Positions 53,310 to 62,900 of a stretch of DNA of 64,000 bases are shown here, piece after piece. The DNA lies in contig CAVUMB010000005.1 in assembly GCA_963742405.1 (NCBI GenBank), forward strand, positions 496,001 through 560,000, read 5' to 3'. The translations under genes and the position numbers were made by a program. The stretch comes from JAGVSR01 sp963742405. GTDB lineage: Bacteria > Pseudomonadota > Alphaproteobacteria > Rhizobiales > Hyphomicrobiaceae. Position 1 is the first letter of the stretch; each line of letters starts with the position of its first letter. The notes beneath the pieces were generated by a model. That model searched no databases and was not told the origin of the DNA. It saw nothing but the letters and a program-made list of their open reading frames with translations.

Positions 53310-54362
53310 ATGAGCGCCACGCGTACGCCCGCCAAGCACTTTGCCCCGCTCGCCATCGGTGCTCCCGAACCCTACCGCGCTCTGCCTGTCCGCATCGAAC
53401 GGATGATTCATTTTATCCCGCCGCATAATGAGAAAATCCGCGCCAAACTGAAGGACACGATCCAGCAGGTGGATGTCGTTCTCGGTAACCTTGAGGATGC
53501 GATCGCTGTCGGCGAGAAGGAACAGGCCCGCGCTGGGTTTGTTTCAATGGCCAATGCGTTCGATTTCGGCCAGACCGGCCTGTGGACGCGGATCAACTGC
53601 CTTAATTCTCCGTGGATGCTCGACGACGTCACCGAAATCGTCAAGCACGCCGGCAACAAAGTCGACGTGATCATGCTGCCTAAGGTCGAAGGACCCTGGG
53701 ATATTCATTATCTCGATCAATTGCTCGCTCAGCTCGAAGCCAAACACAAGGTAACCCGCCCGATCCTGATCCACGCCATTCTTGAAACCGCCGAAGGTGT
53801 AAAAAACGTCGAAGACATTGCGGCGGCCTCCCCGCGCATGCACGGCATGAGCCTCGGCCCGGCCGATCTGGCCGCGTCCCGCGGCATGAAAACGACGCGT
53901 GTCGGCGGCGGTCACCCTGATTATGGCGTCCTGGCCGATGCTTCCGAGCAGAGCGCAGCGCGGATGCTTTACCAGCAGGATCTCTGGCACTACACCGTCG
54001 GCAAGATGGTCGACGCCTGTTTGTCCTATGGCTTGAAGCCGTTTTATGGGCCCTTCGGCGACTTTGCCGACGGCGCCGCCTGCGAAGCGCAATTTCGCAA
54101 TGCCTATCTTCAAGGCTGTCTTGGAGCCTGGTCGCTGCATCCCTCGCAAATCGAGATTGCCAAGCGCGTGTTTTCTCCCGATCCCAAGGAGGTCGCCTTC
54201 GCCCGCAAAATTCTCGATGCGATGCCCGACGGCACGGGCGCTGTGATGATCGATGGAAAAATGCAGGATGACGCGACCTGGAAGCAGGCCAAGGTCATCG
54301 TTGATCTGGCGCGACTGGTCGCCTCGAAGGACCCGGCCCGTGCCGCGGTATATGGATTTTGA
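53310..54362 (+). CDS. CoA ester lyase, malyl-CoA/citramalyl-CoA lyase family
   Basis: 350 residues, HpcH/HpaI aldolase superfamily. NLEDAIAVGEKEQAR (metal/CoA-binding start), LPKVEGPWDIHYLDQLLAQLE, ILETAEGVKNVEDIAAASPRMHGMSLGPADLAAS (catalytic Glu/metal site) and GCLGAWSLHPSQIEIAKRVFSP are clear family blocks. Cleaves malyl-CoA or beta-methylmalyl-CoA to acetyl-/propionyl-CoA and glyoxylate in several alphaproteobacterial pathways (serine cycle, ethylmalonyl-CoA pathway). Its TGA overlaps the next ATG. Confidence 0.9.
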   Translation: MSATRTPAKHFAPLAIGAPEPYRALPVRIERMIHFIPPHNEKIRAKLKDTIQQVDVVLGNLEDAIAVGEKEQARAGFVSMANAFDFGQTGLWTRINCLNSPWMLDDVTEIVKHAGNKVDVIMLPKVEGPWDIHYLDQLLAQLEAKHKVTRPILIHAILETAEGVKNVEDIAAASPRMHGMSLGPADLAASRGMKTTRVGGGHPDYGVLADASEQSAARMLYQQDLWHYTVGKMVDACLSYGLKPFYGPFGDFADGAACEAQFRNAYLQGCLGAWSLHPSQIEIAKRVFSPDPKEVAFARKILDAMPDGTGAVMIDGKMQDDATWKQAKVIVDLARLVASKDPARAAVYGF

Positions 54363-55087
54363 TGCGTCGTAACCGAACCATGAAGGATAAGCGCCGCGCT
54401 CCCTTGACACGCGCTGCCCGTGCGGCGCGTAATTCACCCATGAGTGCAAAGCGTAAAGGGCCGGCGTCGGCCAAGGACCAAGCCGCTAAGACTGTCGCCA
54501 AGCCACCGGTTGACGTGCAGGCCAAGGACAAACCGCGCGCTAATCGGGCCGCCCCGTTGGGCACAGCCAAGGCTGCCGCTAAACTTAAAGCCAAACTGAA
54601 ACGCAATCCCAAGCCGGTTGCCGCCGCCACACTGCCGGTCAAACCGACAGTGGCTGCGAAAGCAAAGCCGGCACGTTCGCCCGATGCCGCGGCAGCCCCC
54701 GCTTCGCGCCCACGACTGCGGCGCTCATCCGCGGTCACGCGCAAAGCCCGGTCGTCGTCCGTCTCCGAGGCGCGTTTTGCCGTCGGCGACGTCGTCCGCC
54801 ACAAGTTCTACCCGTTTCGCGGCGTGGTGTTCGACATCGACCCAGTATTCGCCAACACCGATGATTGGTGGTTGTCGATCCCCGAACAGATGCGGCCCAA
54901 AAAGAACCAGCCGTTTTATCACCTACTCGCCGAGAATGCCGAGACCGAGTACATCGCCTACGTGTCGGAGCAGAACTTGCTGCCCGACACCACAGGGGTT
55001 CCCGTACGGCACCCGCAGATACCTGAATACTTCATCGAGGAAGAAGACGGCCGCTACCGGCCGGTCTTCATGTCCATGCTCAACTAA
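54362..55087 (+). CDS. hspQ: HspQ-domain protein with Lys/Ala/Pro-rich N-terminal extension
   Basis: 241 residues. The C-terminal 105 residues form an HspQ (YccV, hemimethylated-DNA-binding) domain: RFAVGDVVRHKFYPFRGVVFDIDPVF, FYHLLAENAETEYIAYVSEQNLLPD. The first 135 residues are very rich in Lys, Ala, Pro and Arg, like histone H1 or AlgP tails. HspQ is normally a stand-alone protein of about 105-115 residues. The start is coupled to the lyase stop (TGATG). HspQ specifies Lon substrates in enterobacteria; the basic tail may add nucleic-acid or surface binding. Confidence 0.88.
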   Translation: MRRNRTMKDKRRAPLTRAARAARNSPMSAKRKGPASAKDQAAKTVAKPPVDVQAKDKPRANRAAPLGTAKAAAKLKAKLKRNPKPVAAATLPVKPTVAAKAKPARSPDAAAAPASRPRLRRSSAVTRKARSSSVSEARFAVGDVVRHKFYPFRGVVFDIDPVFANTDDWWLSIPEQMRPKKNQPFYHLLAENAETEYIAYVSEQNLLPDTTGVPVRHPQIPEYFIEEEDGRYRPVFMSMLN

Positions 55088-55111
55088 ACTCGACAGCGCG
55101 CCGCAGGCATG

Positions 55112-55147
55112 AAAAAGCCGCCCAGCTGATAAGCCGGGCGGCTTTTT
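55112..55147. terminator. Bidirectional rho-independent terminator
   Basis: AAAAAGCCGCCC ... GGGCGGCTTTTT, a 12-base perfect stem with A-run and T-run flanks, between converging hspQ and the IalB-like gene. Confidence 0.93.
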
Positions 55148-55169
55148 AACTGCGCACCGAGCGCTCTGT

Positions 55170-56000
55170 TTAAGGCTTCGCGGCCGGCTTGGCTGGAGCC
55201 GAACCCGTCGTCGTCGGAGGGGCGCCCGGACCGTCCGTCGGGATTTTCTTCAACTGCTCGGCCTTGAACTTGTCGATCGCCGCTCTCTGGCGATCGCGGA
55301 TCTGCGCCATCAACTGGCCGCGCGCTTTCTTGTATTCGGCATTATCGATCGGCTTGCCGGCGAAGGCGTCGCTGAAGCCATCCAGAGGTACGGGGAAACC
55401 AATCGGCTGCGCCGCAGCGTTCATGGCAACCACCATCAAACCGCCGCCGGTCTTCAACTGATCAAGAATCGATTGTTCCGCTTCGATTTCGGCGGTGCAG
55501 CCCGAGGCATGACAGAGCGAATACTTGAGGTCGACCGGCTTCAATTCCTTGTCGTCGACTTTCTCGTTCTTGGCGATCTTCGCCCACTGCTCTTTCGTGT
55601 ACACCGCAGCGCGCAAGCCCGGTGGCAGAGCCATGCCGAGTGGCACCATGATCATCAGATGCTTCTTTTCCTGTCCCTCGACTTCGCGAATGGCGGCCGA
55701 TATCAGAACCATCCCCGAATTTCCGTCCAGCCGCTCATGATGCGTCAAGCAGATGTCTTTTTCTTCTTTCACGTCTTTGCCGTCAGCGCCCTTCTTAACA
55801 AGCGGGGTCTTCTCGCACAGCTTGACCCATGCACTTTTGTTGGCAGCCGCATCCTTGGCAGCTGGAGCAGCTGCAGCAGCAGCCGGCTTGGCCGGAGCCG
55901 CGGCAGGTTTTTCCTGCGCCATGGCGGGCGTGCCCGCGATGACGAGAGCAGCGGCAACCGCGCTCAACGAACTCAAACCAAACGTTCCAGCGTGTGCCAT
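55170..56000 (-). CDS. Invasion-associated-locus-B-like secreted protein
   Basis: 276 residues. Signal peptide (MAHAGTFGLSSLSAVAAALVIAGTPAMAQ), an Ala/Pro/Lys low-complexity linker, then the IalB domain WVKLCEKTPLVKKG...KDICLTHHERLD, LMIMVPLGMALPPGLRAAVY, YSLCHASGCTAEIEAEQSIL with two Cys pairs. Periplasmic; widespread in non-pathogens of the group, so no virulence meaning. Confidence 0.9.
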   Translation of the reverse strand: MAHAGTFGLSSLSAVAAALVIAGTPAMAQEKPAAAPAKPAAAAAAPAAKDAAANKSAWVKLCEKTPLVKKGADGKDVKEEKDICLTHHERLDGNSGMVLISAAIREVEGQEKKHLMIMVPLGMALPPGLRAAVYTKEQWAKIAKNEKVDDKELKPVDLKYSLCHASGCTAEIEAEQSILDQLKTGGGLMVVAMNAAAQPIGFPVPLDGFSDAFAGKPIDNAEYKKARGQLMAQIRDRQRAAIDKFKAEQLKKIPTDGPGAPPTTTGSAPAKPAAKP

Positions 56001-56357
56001 GGGAAAATCGACCTTTCTATCTGAGCCGCATTGCGCAGCTCCACCCCTTCACGGCGCGCACTAAGGGTCACTGGGACACGGGTTCGACCGACAGTGTTGT
56101 CGAACCTGCACACCCTCCAACGCCCTTGCGCCAGCGGAGGCGCAGTAAGGCTCGGATTGCGGCAATCCCGTGACCGGGAGGTTGAGCAGCCCGGGGTGCC
56201 GCATGGGTACAAGACCTGACGTTGCAAACCGGCCACGGATCGGTCGCCTTTGCCCTGCATCACTATCGTCTAACCGTGTGGGAAGGTTGTGCTAAACGTC
56301 CTGCCTGTCGGCAGCCTCACCGGCTTGGCCGGCCGGCCCACAATCACCGGAGACCCG
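56001..56357. other. Divergent intergenic region
   Basis: About 360 bases between the IalB-like gene and the binding-protein gene. One short hairpin (GCGCC/GGCGC near 56132) and no gene, tRNA or repeat that I can support. Confidence 0.5.
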
Positions 56358-58205
56358 ATGACGCGCCCCCAGCGCTCAATTCATCCTTGGCGCCCGCTTG
56401 CATCAGTCCGGGCCGCCGCCCTGTTCCTGGCCCTGGCAAGCCCATGCCTGATTTCGGCCAATTCTGCCGCTGCGGACGCCGCTGCGCACGCCTTATCCAT
56501 GCACGGCACGCCAAAGTACACAGCCGGATTTACCCACTTCGACTATGCCGATCCCAACGCTCCAAAAGGCGGCCGGGTCGTGCTCGGACAAACCGGATCA
56601 TTCGATACACTGAACCCGCTCATTATTCGCGGCGAACCGGTCGCCGGTATTCGCGAATGGGTCTATGAGACGCTCATGGCGCGCGGCCTCGACGAGCCGT
56701 TCACGATGTACGGTTTGATTGCCAAAACCATCGAGGTGCCGGACGACCGCTCATCCGTGACCTTCCATCTCGATCCGGCCGCGCGTTTTTCGGATGGCAC
56801 GCCAGTGACCGCCGACGACGTGATTTTCTCGATGGAAACACTGCGTGCACGCGGCCGTCCCAATCATCGCAATTCATACAAAAAGGTCATCCGCGCCGAA
56901 CGCCTGTCCGACCATGCGGTGAAATTTGTTTTCGACGACAGCGGCGACCGGGAAATGCCGCTGATCATGGCCTCCATGCCCGTGCTCCCCAAGCATGTGC
57001 TGACGCCGGAAAGCTTCGAGCGCACGACCCTTGTCCCGATCATCGGTTCCGGACCTTATACGATCGCCGCCGTCGACGCCGGACGCTCGATCACCTATCG
57101 CCGCAACCCCGACTATTGGGGGCGTGACCTGCCCGTCAACAAAGGCCGCTTCAACTTCGACGAGATCCGCTACGAATACTTTCGCGACATGAGCGTGCAA
57201 TTCGAAGCCTTCAAATCCGGCGTGCTCGATGTCCGCACCGAAGACGATCCCAAGCTCTGGTCGTCGGGCTACGACATTCCAGCCAAACGCGACGGCCACA
57301 TCCTCACGCGCGAAATTGAAACCGGTCTGCCGGCCGGAATGTCGGCACTGGCTTTCAACATCCGCCGCCCCGTTTTCCAAGATCCCCGCGTCCGCCAGGC
57401 CCTCTTGATGTTGTTCAACTTCGAATGGGTCAACAAGACGCTGTATCACGGGCTCTACAAGCGCACCGAGAGCTTCTTTGAGCGCTCGTATCTCTCGTCC
57501 GCCGGCAAGCCTGCCGATCCGCGCGAGCGCGAAATTCTTGCTCCCTTCCCCGGCGCGGTGCGCGCCGACGTGATGGAAGGCCGCCACCGTATGCCGGTCA
57601 GCGACGGCACCGGCCACAATCGCGAAAACGCCCGCGAAGCATTTCGGCTCTTCAGTGAGGCCGGCTTCGTCATCGATGCCGGCCGCCTCGTGCACAAGGA
57701 GACCCGCCAACCGTTGACGTTTGAAATTCTGGCCGGCTCGACGGTCCAGCAACGGCTGATCGCCAGCTACGTTTCCGATCTGGCCAAGCTCGGCATCGCA
57801 GCCCGCCTGCGCGTCGTCGACAGCGCGCAATACCAGTCGCGCCTGAAGGACTACGACTACGATATGATTCAGACCGCTTGGCCGTCCTCCCTTTCGCCCG
57901 GTAACGAGCAGGTCTTCCGCTGGGATAGCCGCACCGCTGACACGCCGGGATCGTTCAATTTCGTCGGCGTCAAGAACCCGGCGGTCGATGCCATGATCAA
58001 CCACCTGCTCGAAGCCAAAACCGACGAAGACTTCACATCGGCCGTACGCGCGCTCGATCGCGTGCTCCTTTCGGGCGACTACGTGATCCCGTTGTTCCAT
58101 GCCTCGCGCCAGTGGGTTGCACACTGGAAGCAACTCCGCGCGCCAGAGCGGTTCCCCCTCTGGGGATACAATCTCGACACGTGGTGGATTGACGGGCAGA
58201 AGTAG
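56358..58205 (+). CDS. yejA: Extracellular solute-binding protein family 5, YejA-like
   Basis: 615 residues from ATG 56358 with CCGGAG upstream. Signal peptide to about residue 40 (…NSAAADAAAHALSMHG), then the typical FDYADPNAPKGGRVVLGQTGSFDTLNPLI, VTADDVIFSMETLR and GSGPYTIAAVDAGRSITYRRNPDYWGRDLPVNKGRFNFDEIRYEYFRD. Oligopeptide (microcin-C-type) ABC importer binding protein by family. The yejBEF permease/ATPase genes are absent here. Confidence 0.9.
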   Translation: MTRPQRSIHPWRPLASVRAAALFLALASPCLISANSAAADAAAHALSMHGTPKYTAGFTHFDYADPNAPKGGRVVLGQTGSFDTLNPLIIRGEPVAGIREWVYETLMARGLDEPFTMYGLIAKTIEVPDDRSSVTFHLDPAARFSDGTPVTADDVIFSMETLRARGRPNHRNSYKKVIRAERLSDHAVKFVFDDSGDREMPLIMASMPVLPKHVLTPESFERTTLVPIIGSGPYTIAAVDAGRSITYRRNPDYWGRDLPVNKGRFNFDEIRYEYFRDMSVQFEAFKSGVLDVRTEDDPKLWSSGYDIPAKRDGHILTREIETGLPAGMSALAFNIRRPVFQDPRVRQALLMLFNFEWVNKTLYHGLYKRTESFFERSYLSSAGKPADPREREILAPFPGAVRADVMEGRHRMPVSDGTGHNRENAREAFRLFSEAGFVIDAGRLVHKETRQPLTFEILAGSTVQQRLIASYVSDLAKLGIAARLRVVDSAQYQSRLKDYDYDMIQTAWPSSLSPGNEQVFRWDSRTADTPGSFNFVGVKNPAVDAMINHLLEAKTDEDFTSAVRALDRVLLSGDYVIPLFHASRQWVAHWKQLRAPERFPLWGYNLDTWWIDGQK

Positions 58206-58249
58206 CCGCGCAATGTCGCCCACACTTTTCCGGTTCTGATCAATCCGCC

Positions 58250-59833
58250 ATGACCGTTGCCCTGCCGCCTCTCGTCATTCCCGAACGTTTCAACATGGCG
58301 CGCTATTGCCTGGCCGCTCAAGCCGAGCGGCTGCCCGGCAAGCCGGCCCTCGTCGTCATCGATAACCCGGCACCCGACACGCCTCCGCTTGAAATCTGGA
58401 CCTTCGCCGAACTGGAAGACGCCGTTCTGCGCCTTGCCGCCGCGCTCCAAGATCATGGCCTGAAACCCGGCGACCGCATCCTGATCCGGCTCGACAACAC
58501 CAGCACCTACCCGATCCTCTATTTCGCAGCGATTGCCGCCGGCCTCATCGCCGTCGCGACGTCGAGCCAGCTCACCGCCGCCGAAGCCGAATTCCTGGTG
58601 CTCGACAGCGCACCCCGTGCGGTGGCCCTCGCCCCACAGCTCCCGCGCGGAACGATCCCGGCTGACGTGCTTGTGCTCGAAGAGGCGGCCGTGCGCGAAA
58701 TGATCCGTCACCCGCGCCGCGCCGCCTATGCCGATACGCGCGCCCAAGACCCCGCTTATCTGCTCTACACCTCCGGCACCACCGCGCGCCCGAAGGGTGT
58801 CGTGCATGCCCATCGCGTGGCTCTGGGTCGTTCGCGCACGTATCAGGGCTGGTATGGCATCCGGCCCGACGACATCATGTTGCATGCCGGCGCCTTCAAC
58901 TGGACTTATACGCTTGGCACCGGCCTCATCGACCCTTGGGCCAACGGGGTCACAGCAACGATTTTTGTTGGCGACAAGACACCCGAAGCCTGGCCCGCCA
59001 TCATCCGCAAAAGCGGCGCCACGCTGTTTGCCGCCGTTCCCGGTCTCTTCCGCCAGATCATGAAGTATGCCCCGCCCGGACCCATCGACGTGCGCCCCTT
59101 ACGTCACGGATTGATCGCCGGGGAATCCCCTGCCGCCTCGCTTTTCGAAGACTGGCGGGCGCGCACGGGAACTGAGATCTACGAAGCCCTCGGCATGAGC
59201 GAGATCTCGACCTACGTTTCGACCAGCCCCGGCATGGTTCGCAAAGACGGCTCGCCCGGACGCGGCCAGCCCGGTCGCCTCGTCGCGGTCCTCCCTGTCG
59301 CGGGCGGCACCGATCCGCTACCGCCCGGACAAGAGGGCCTCCTCGCCGTTCATCGCACCGATCCGGGCCTGATGCTGGGCTACTGGAATCGCACCGACGA
59401 AGAAGCCGAAGTCTATCGTGGCGAATGGTTTCTCGGCGGCGATCTCGCTGTCATTGATGCCGACGGCTACGTCTTCCACCAGGGCCGCGCCAATGACGTG
59501 ATGAAGGCGCTGGGCTACCGCGTGTCGCCTTTGGAGGTTGAGACCGCGCTCGCTCAGCATCCTGACGTCGCCGAAGTCGCCTGCGCCGAAATCAGCCCCC
59601 GCGAGGGCGTCACCGTCATCGGCGCATTCCTCGTCGCCAAGCCCGGCCACACACCCGACCCCGCCGACGTCCTCAGTTTCGCCAAGCAACACCTCGCGCA
59701 ATACAAGTGCCCGCGCGAGATCGTCATCGTTGACGCCCTGCCGCGCACACCCAACGGCAAGGTCAAACGATCGGAGCTGCAAAAGACCTACAAAACCCGG
59801 ATCGCCGGGGCCTTGGGGTCAGACCCCAACTAA
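58250..59833 (+). CDS. AMP-dependent acyl-CoA synthetase, benzoate-CoA-ligase-like group
   Basis: 527 residues. Adenylation signature LLYTSGTTARPKGVVHAHR, A5 motif YEALGMSEIS, A7/A8 GEWFLGGDLAVIDADGYVFHQGRANDVMKALGYRVSPLEVE and catalytic Lys in PRTPNGKVKRSEL. Activates an aromatic or fatty acid to its CoA ester; substrate not determinable. The TAA is followed by the palindromic repeats. Confidence 0.92.
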   Translation: MTVALPPLVIPERFNMARYCLAAQAERLPGKPALVVIDNPAPDTPPLEIWTFAELEDAVLRLAAALQDHGLKPGDRILIRLDNTSTYPILYFAAIAAGLIAVATSSQLTAAEAEFLVLDSAPRAVALAPQLPRGTIPADVLVLEEAAVREMIRHPRRAAYADTRAQDPAYLLYTSGTTARPKGVVHAHRVALGRSRTYQGWYGIRPDDIMLHAGAFNWTYTLGTGLIDPWANGVTATIFVGDKTPEAWPAIIRKSGATLFAAVPGLFRQIMKYAPPGPIDVRPLRHGLIAGESPAASLFEDWRARTGTEIYEALGMSEISTYVSTSPGMVRKDGSPGRGQPGRLVAVLPVAGGTDPLPPGQEGLLAVHRTDPGLMLGYWNRTDEEAEVYRGEWFLGGDLAVIDADGYVFHQGRANDVMKALGYRVSPLEVETALAQHPDVAEVACAEISPREGVTVIGAFLVAKPGHTPDPADVLSFAKQHLAQYKCPREIVIVDALPRTPNGKVKRSELQKTYKTRIAGALGSDPN

Positions 59834-59834
59834 C

Positions 59835-59956
59835 GCGCTCGGCGGCCGGCTCCCCACAGGGGAGTCGCCGAGCGCCAACACATCCGCCTGCGCTCGGCGG
59901 CCGGCTCCCCGAAGGGAAGTCGCCGAGCGCCTCAAAAAAGCCAGTCGCCGAGCGCC
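59835..59956. repeat. Two palindromic repeats and a partial third copy
   Basis: 41-base units at 59835-59875 and 59890-59930, each beginning GCGCTCGGCG and ending CGCCGAGCGC with an inner GGCTCCCC/GGGGAG or near pairing, so each folds into one long hairpin. A partial right arm follows at 59943-59956, then an A-run. Between converging acyl-CoA synthetase and mfd; probably REP-like and probably also the terminator. Confidence 0.85.
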
Positions 59957-59966
59957 AAAAAAAACA

Positions 59967-62900
59967 CTACGCCGCTTTCCTCGCTTCACCCGCGATCCGC
60001 GCCAGTGACGCAACGAGCTGCCGGACGCCCTTGATGCGGTCCTGCGCCGTATCGAAGTCGCCGCGGAAAACGATCTTGTGATCGGTCTGCATTTTCGCCC
60101 GCGTCCGCTCAGCATGCAGGAACTGCGCAAGCCCGGCCGCGTTGGCAAAATCGTTTTTGCGGAACGTAATGACCGCACCCTTGGGACCTGCATCGACCTT
60201 GGCGATATTGGCCATGCGGCACAGGCCCTTGATCTCCATGACGTCGAGCAGGTAGCGCACCTCGTCGGGCAGTTCGCCGAAGCGATCGACCAATTCGGCC
60301 GCGAACGCATCGATGTCCGCGCGAGTTTCCAACGACGACAGCCGCCGGTATAGACCGAGCCGAAGTTGCAGGTCGGCGACGTAGGCCTCCGGGATCAACA
60401 CGGGCATGCCGAGCGCGATTTCCGGGCTCCACTTGTCCTGAGCCTCGGCAAAGTCGCCGCCCTTCATGGCCGCAACCGCCTCTTCCAGCATCGACTGATA
60501 GAGTTCAAACCCGACTTCGCGGATATGGCCGGACTGTTCCTCGCCGAGCAGATTGCCCGCCCCGCGAATATCGAGATCGTGCGAGGCCAGCGAGAACCCG
60601 GCCCCCAGCGTATCCAGCGATTGCAGCACCTTGAGCCGCTTGTCGGCCCCCTCGGTCAGGACGCGGTTGGGCGGCGTCGTGAAATAGGCATACGCGCGCC
60701 GCTTCGACCGGCCGACGCGCCCGCGCAACTGATACAGCGCCGACAGCCCGAACATGTCGGCCCGATGCACGATCAGCGTGTTGGCATTCGGCACGTCGAG
60801 CCCTGATTCCACGATCGCGGTCGACAGCAAAATGTCGTACTGCCCTTCGTAGAAGGCCGTCATGATATCTTCGAGTTCCGTCGGCGTCAGCTGCCCGTGC
60901 GCGCGCGCAACCTTCAAATCCGGCACCACTTCGCGCAAGAACTCGGCCACCTCGTCGAGATCGGCGATGCGTGGCACGACATAAAAACTCTGCCCGCCGC
61001 GGGCCCGCTCGCGCTTCAGCGCATCGGCGAGAATGACCGGGTCGAACGGAGAAATGAACGTCCGCACCGCCAGTCGGTCAACCGGCGGCGTGGTGATGAG
61101 CGAGAGTTCGCGCACGCCCGTCAGCGCCAGTTGCAATGTGCGCGGGATCGGCGTCGCCGACAGCGTCAGCACATGCACATCCTCGCGCAGCTTCTTCAAC
61201 CGCTCCTTGTGCGTCACGCCGAAATGTTGCTCCTCGTCGACAACGATCAATCCCAGGCGCGCGAATTCGATCGCCTTGCCCAGAAGCGCGTGCGTGCCCA
61301 CCACGATGTCGATCGTGCCGGCCTTGAGCCCTGCCTTGACGTCGGCAAGGTCCTTGGTCGAGACGAGGCGCGAGGCCTGCGCGACCTTGACGGGCAGGCC
61401 CTGAAAGCGATCCGAGAACGTCTTGAAATGCTGCCGTGCCAGCAGTGTCGTCGGCACCACGACGGCCACCTGCATGCCATTCAGCGCGGCGACGAACGCG
61501 GCCCGCAAGGCAACCTCCGTTTTGCCGAACCCGACATCGCCACACACGAGCCGGTCCATGGGCCGTCCGGATGCCAGATCGGCCAGCACGGATTCGATAC
61601 TCAGCGCCTGATCCTCGGTCTCTTCATAGGGGAAGCGCGCAACGAATTCATCCCACGCGCCGGCCGGCGGAGATACGGCGGGTGCCTCTTTGAGTTGCCG
61701 CAGCGCCGCGATCTTGATCAGTTCGCCGGCGATCTCGCGCAGCCGGTTTTTCAGCCGCGCCTTGCGCGACTGCCACGCGCCGCCACCCAGTCGATCGAGT
61801 TGCCCATCGCCCTCGTCCGATCCGAAGCGCGACAGAAGCTCGATGTTTTCAACCGGCAGATAGAGCTTGTCACCGCCGGCATAGATCAGTTCCAGACAGT
61901 CGTGCGGCGCACCCAGCGCGGTGATGGTCTTCAACCCTGCGAACCGCCCGATGCCATGGTCGGCATGGACAACAAGATCGCCGACCGACAGGCTCGTCGC
62001 TTCCGTTAGAACGCTGGCCGCACGCTTCGGCTTGCGCCGCGGACGCACCAGCCGGTCGCCCAGAATATCCTGTTCGCCGATGACGGCGAGCGTCGGCGTC
62101 TCAAAGCCCTCTTCGATCCCCAGCACGCCGAGCGCTGTTGCATCCCCCGGCAGCGCCAAGGCTTCGTCATAGCTTTCGACTTTGCGCACGTCTTTGAGAC
62201 CATGCTCGGCCAACAGGTGGCTGAGCCGTTCACGCGCGCCCGGCGTCCACGTGACGACCATGACTCGCCGCTTGGAGGCTTGCAGCGCACGAATGGTGTC
62301 GACGACCGCGTCGAAGACATTGATGTCTGGATTTTGCCGCTCGAGTGCGAACGTCTTGCCCTTCTTGGCGTGCAGCGATCGGACGTTCGGACCCTCCGAC
62401 TGCTCGAACGCCGTCAGCCGCACGATTTCGTGCCCGCTGAGCGCCTGCCCCCACGATTTGGCATCAAGGAACAACTGCTCTGGCGGCACAGGCTTGTAGG
62501 GTTCGGCGCCGAAGGTCTTGCTTTCCAGCCCCTCGACACGCGCTTCGTAATGTTCGCCGATCTGTTCGAACCGCGACTTCACAACGTCTTCGGCATGATG
62601 ATCGAATGAAACCTTCACACCCGGCATATAGTCGAAAAGCGCTTCCAACTTCTCGTGGTAGAAGGGCAACCAGTGTTCCTGCCCCTGGAACCGGCGGCCG
62701 GCACTGACGGCTTCGTACAGCGGATCGTCTCCCGTCGCGCCCCCGAACAATTCCACGTAGCGCCGCCGGAACAGCGCAATCGCGTGTTCACCGAATGCGA
62801 CCTCCGAAACCGGCATCAGTACGACCTTGGGCACCGGCTTCAGTGAACGCTGCGTCTCGATGTCGAACGATTTGATGCTTTCGATCGTGTCGCCAAAGAA

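Noticed and set aside
55170..56000. Virulence (invasion) factor
   Set aside because: IalB-like proteins are common in free-living Hyphomicrobiales; the name reflects the first described member only.
60897..62009. Plus-strand open frame of 370 codons inside mfd
   Set aside because: Shadow of the helicase region of mfd; His/Arg/Gln-rich composition without motifs.
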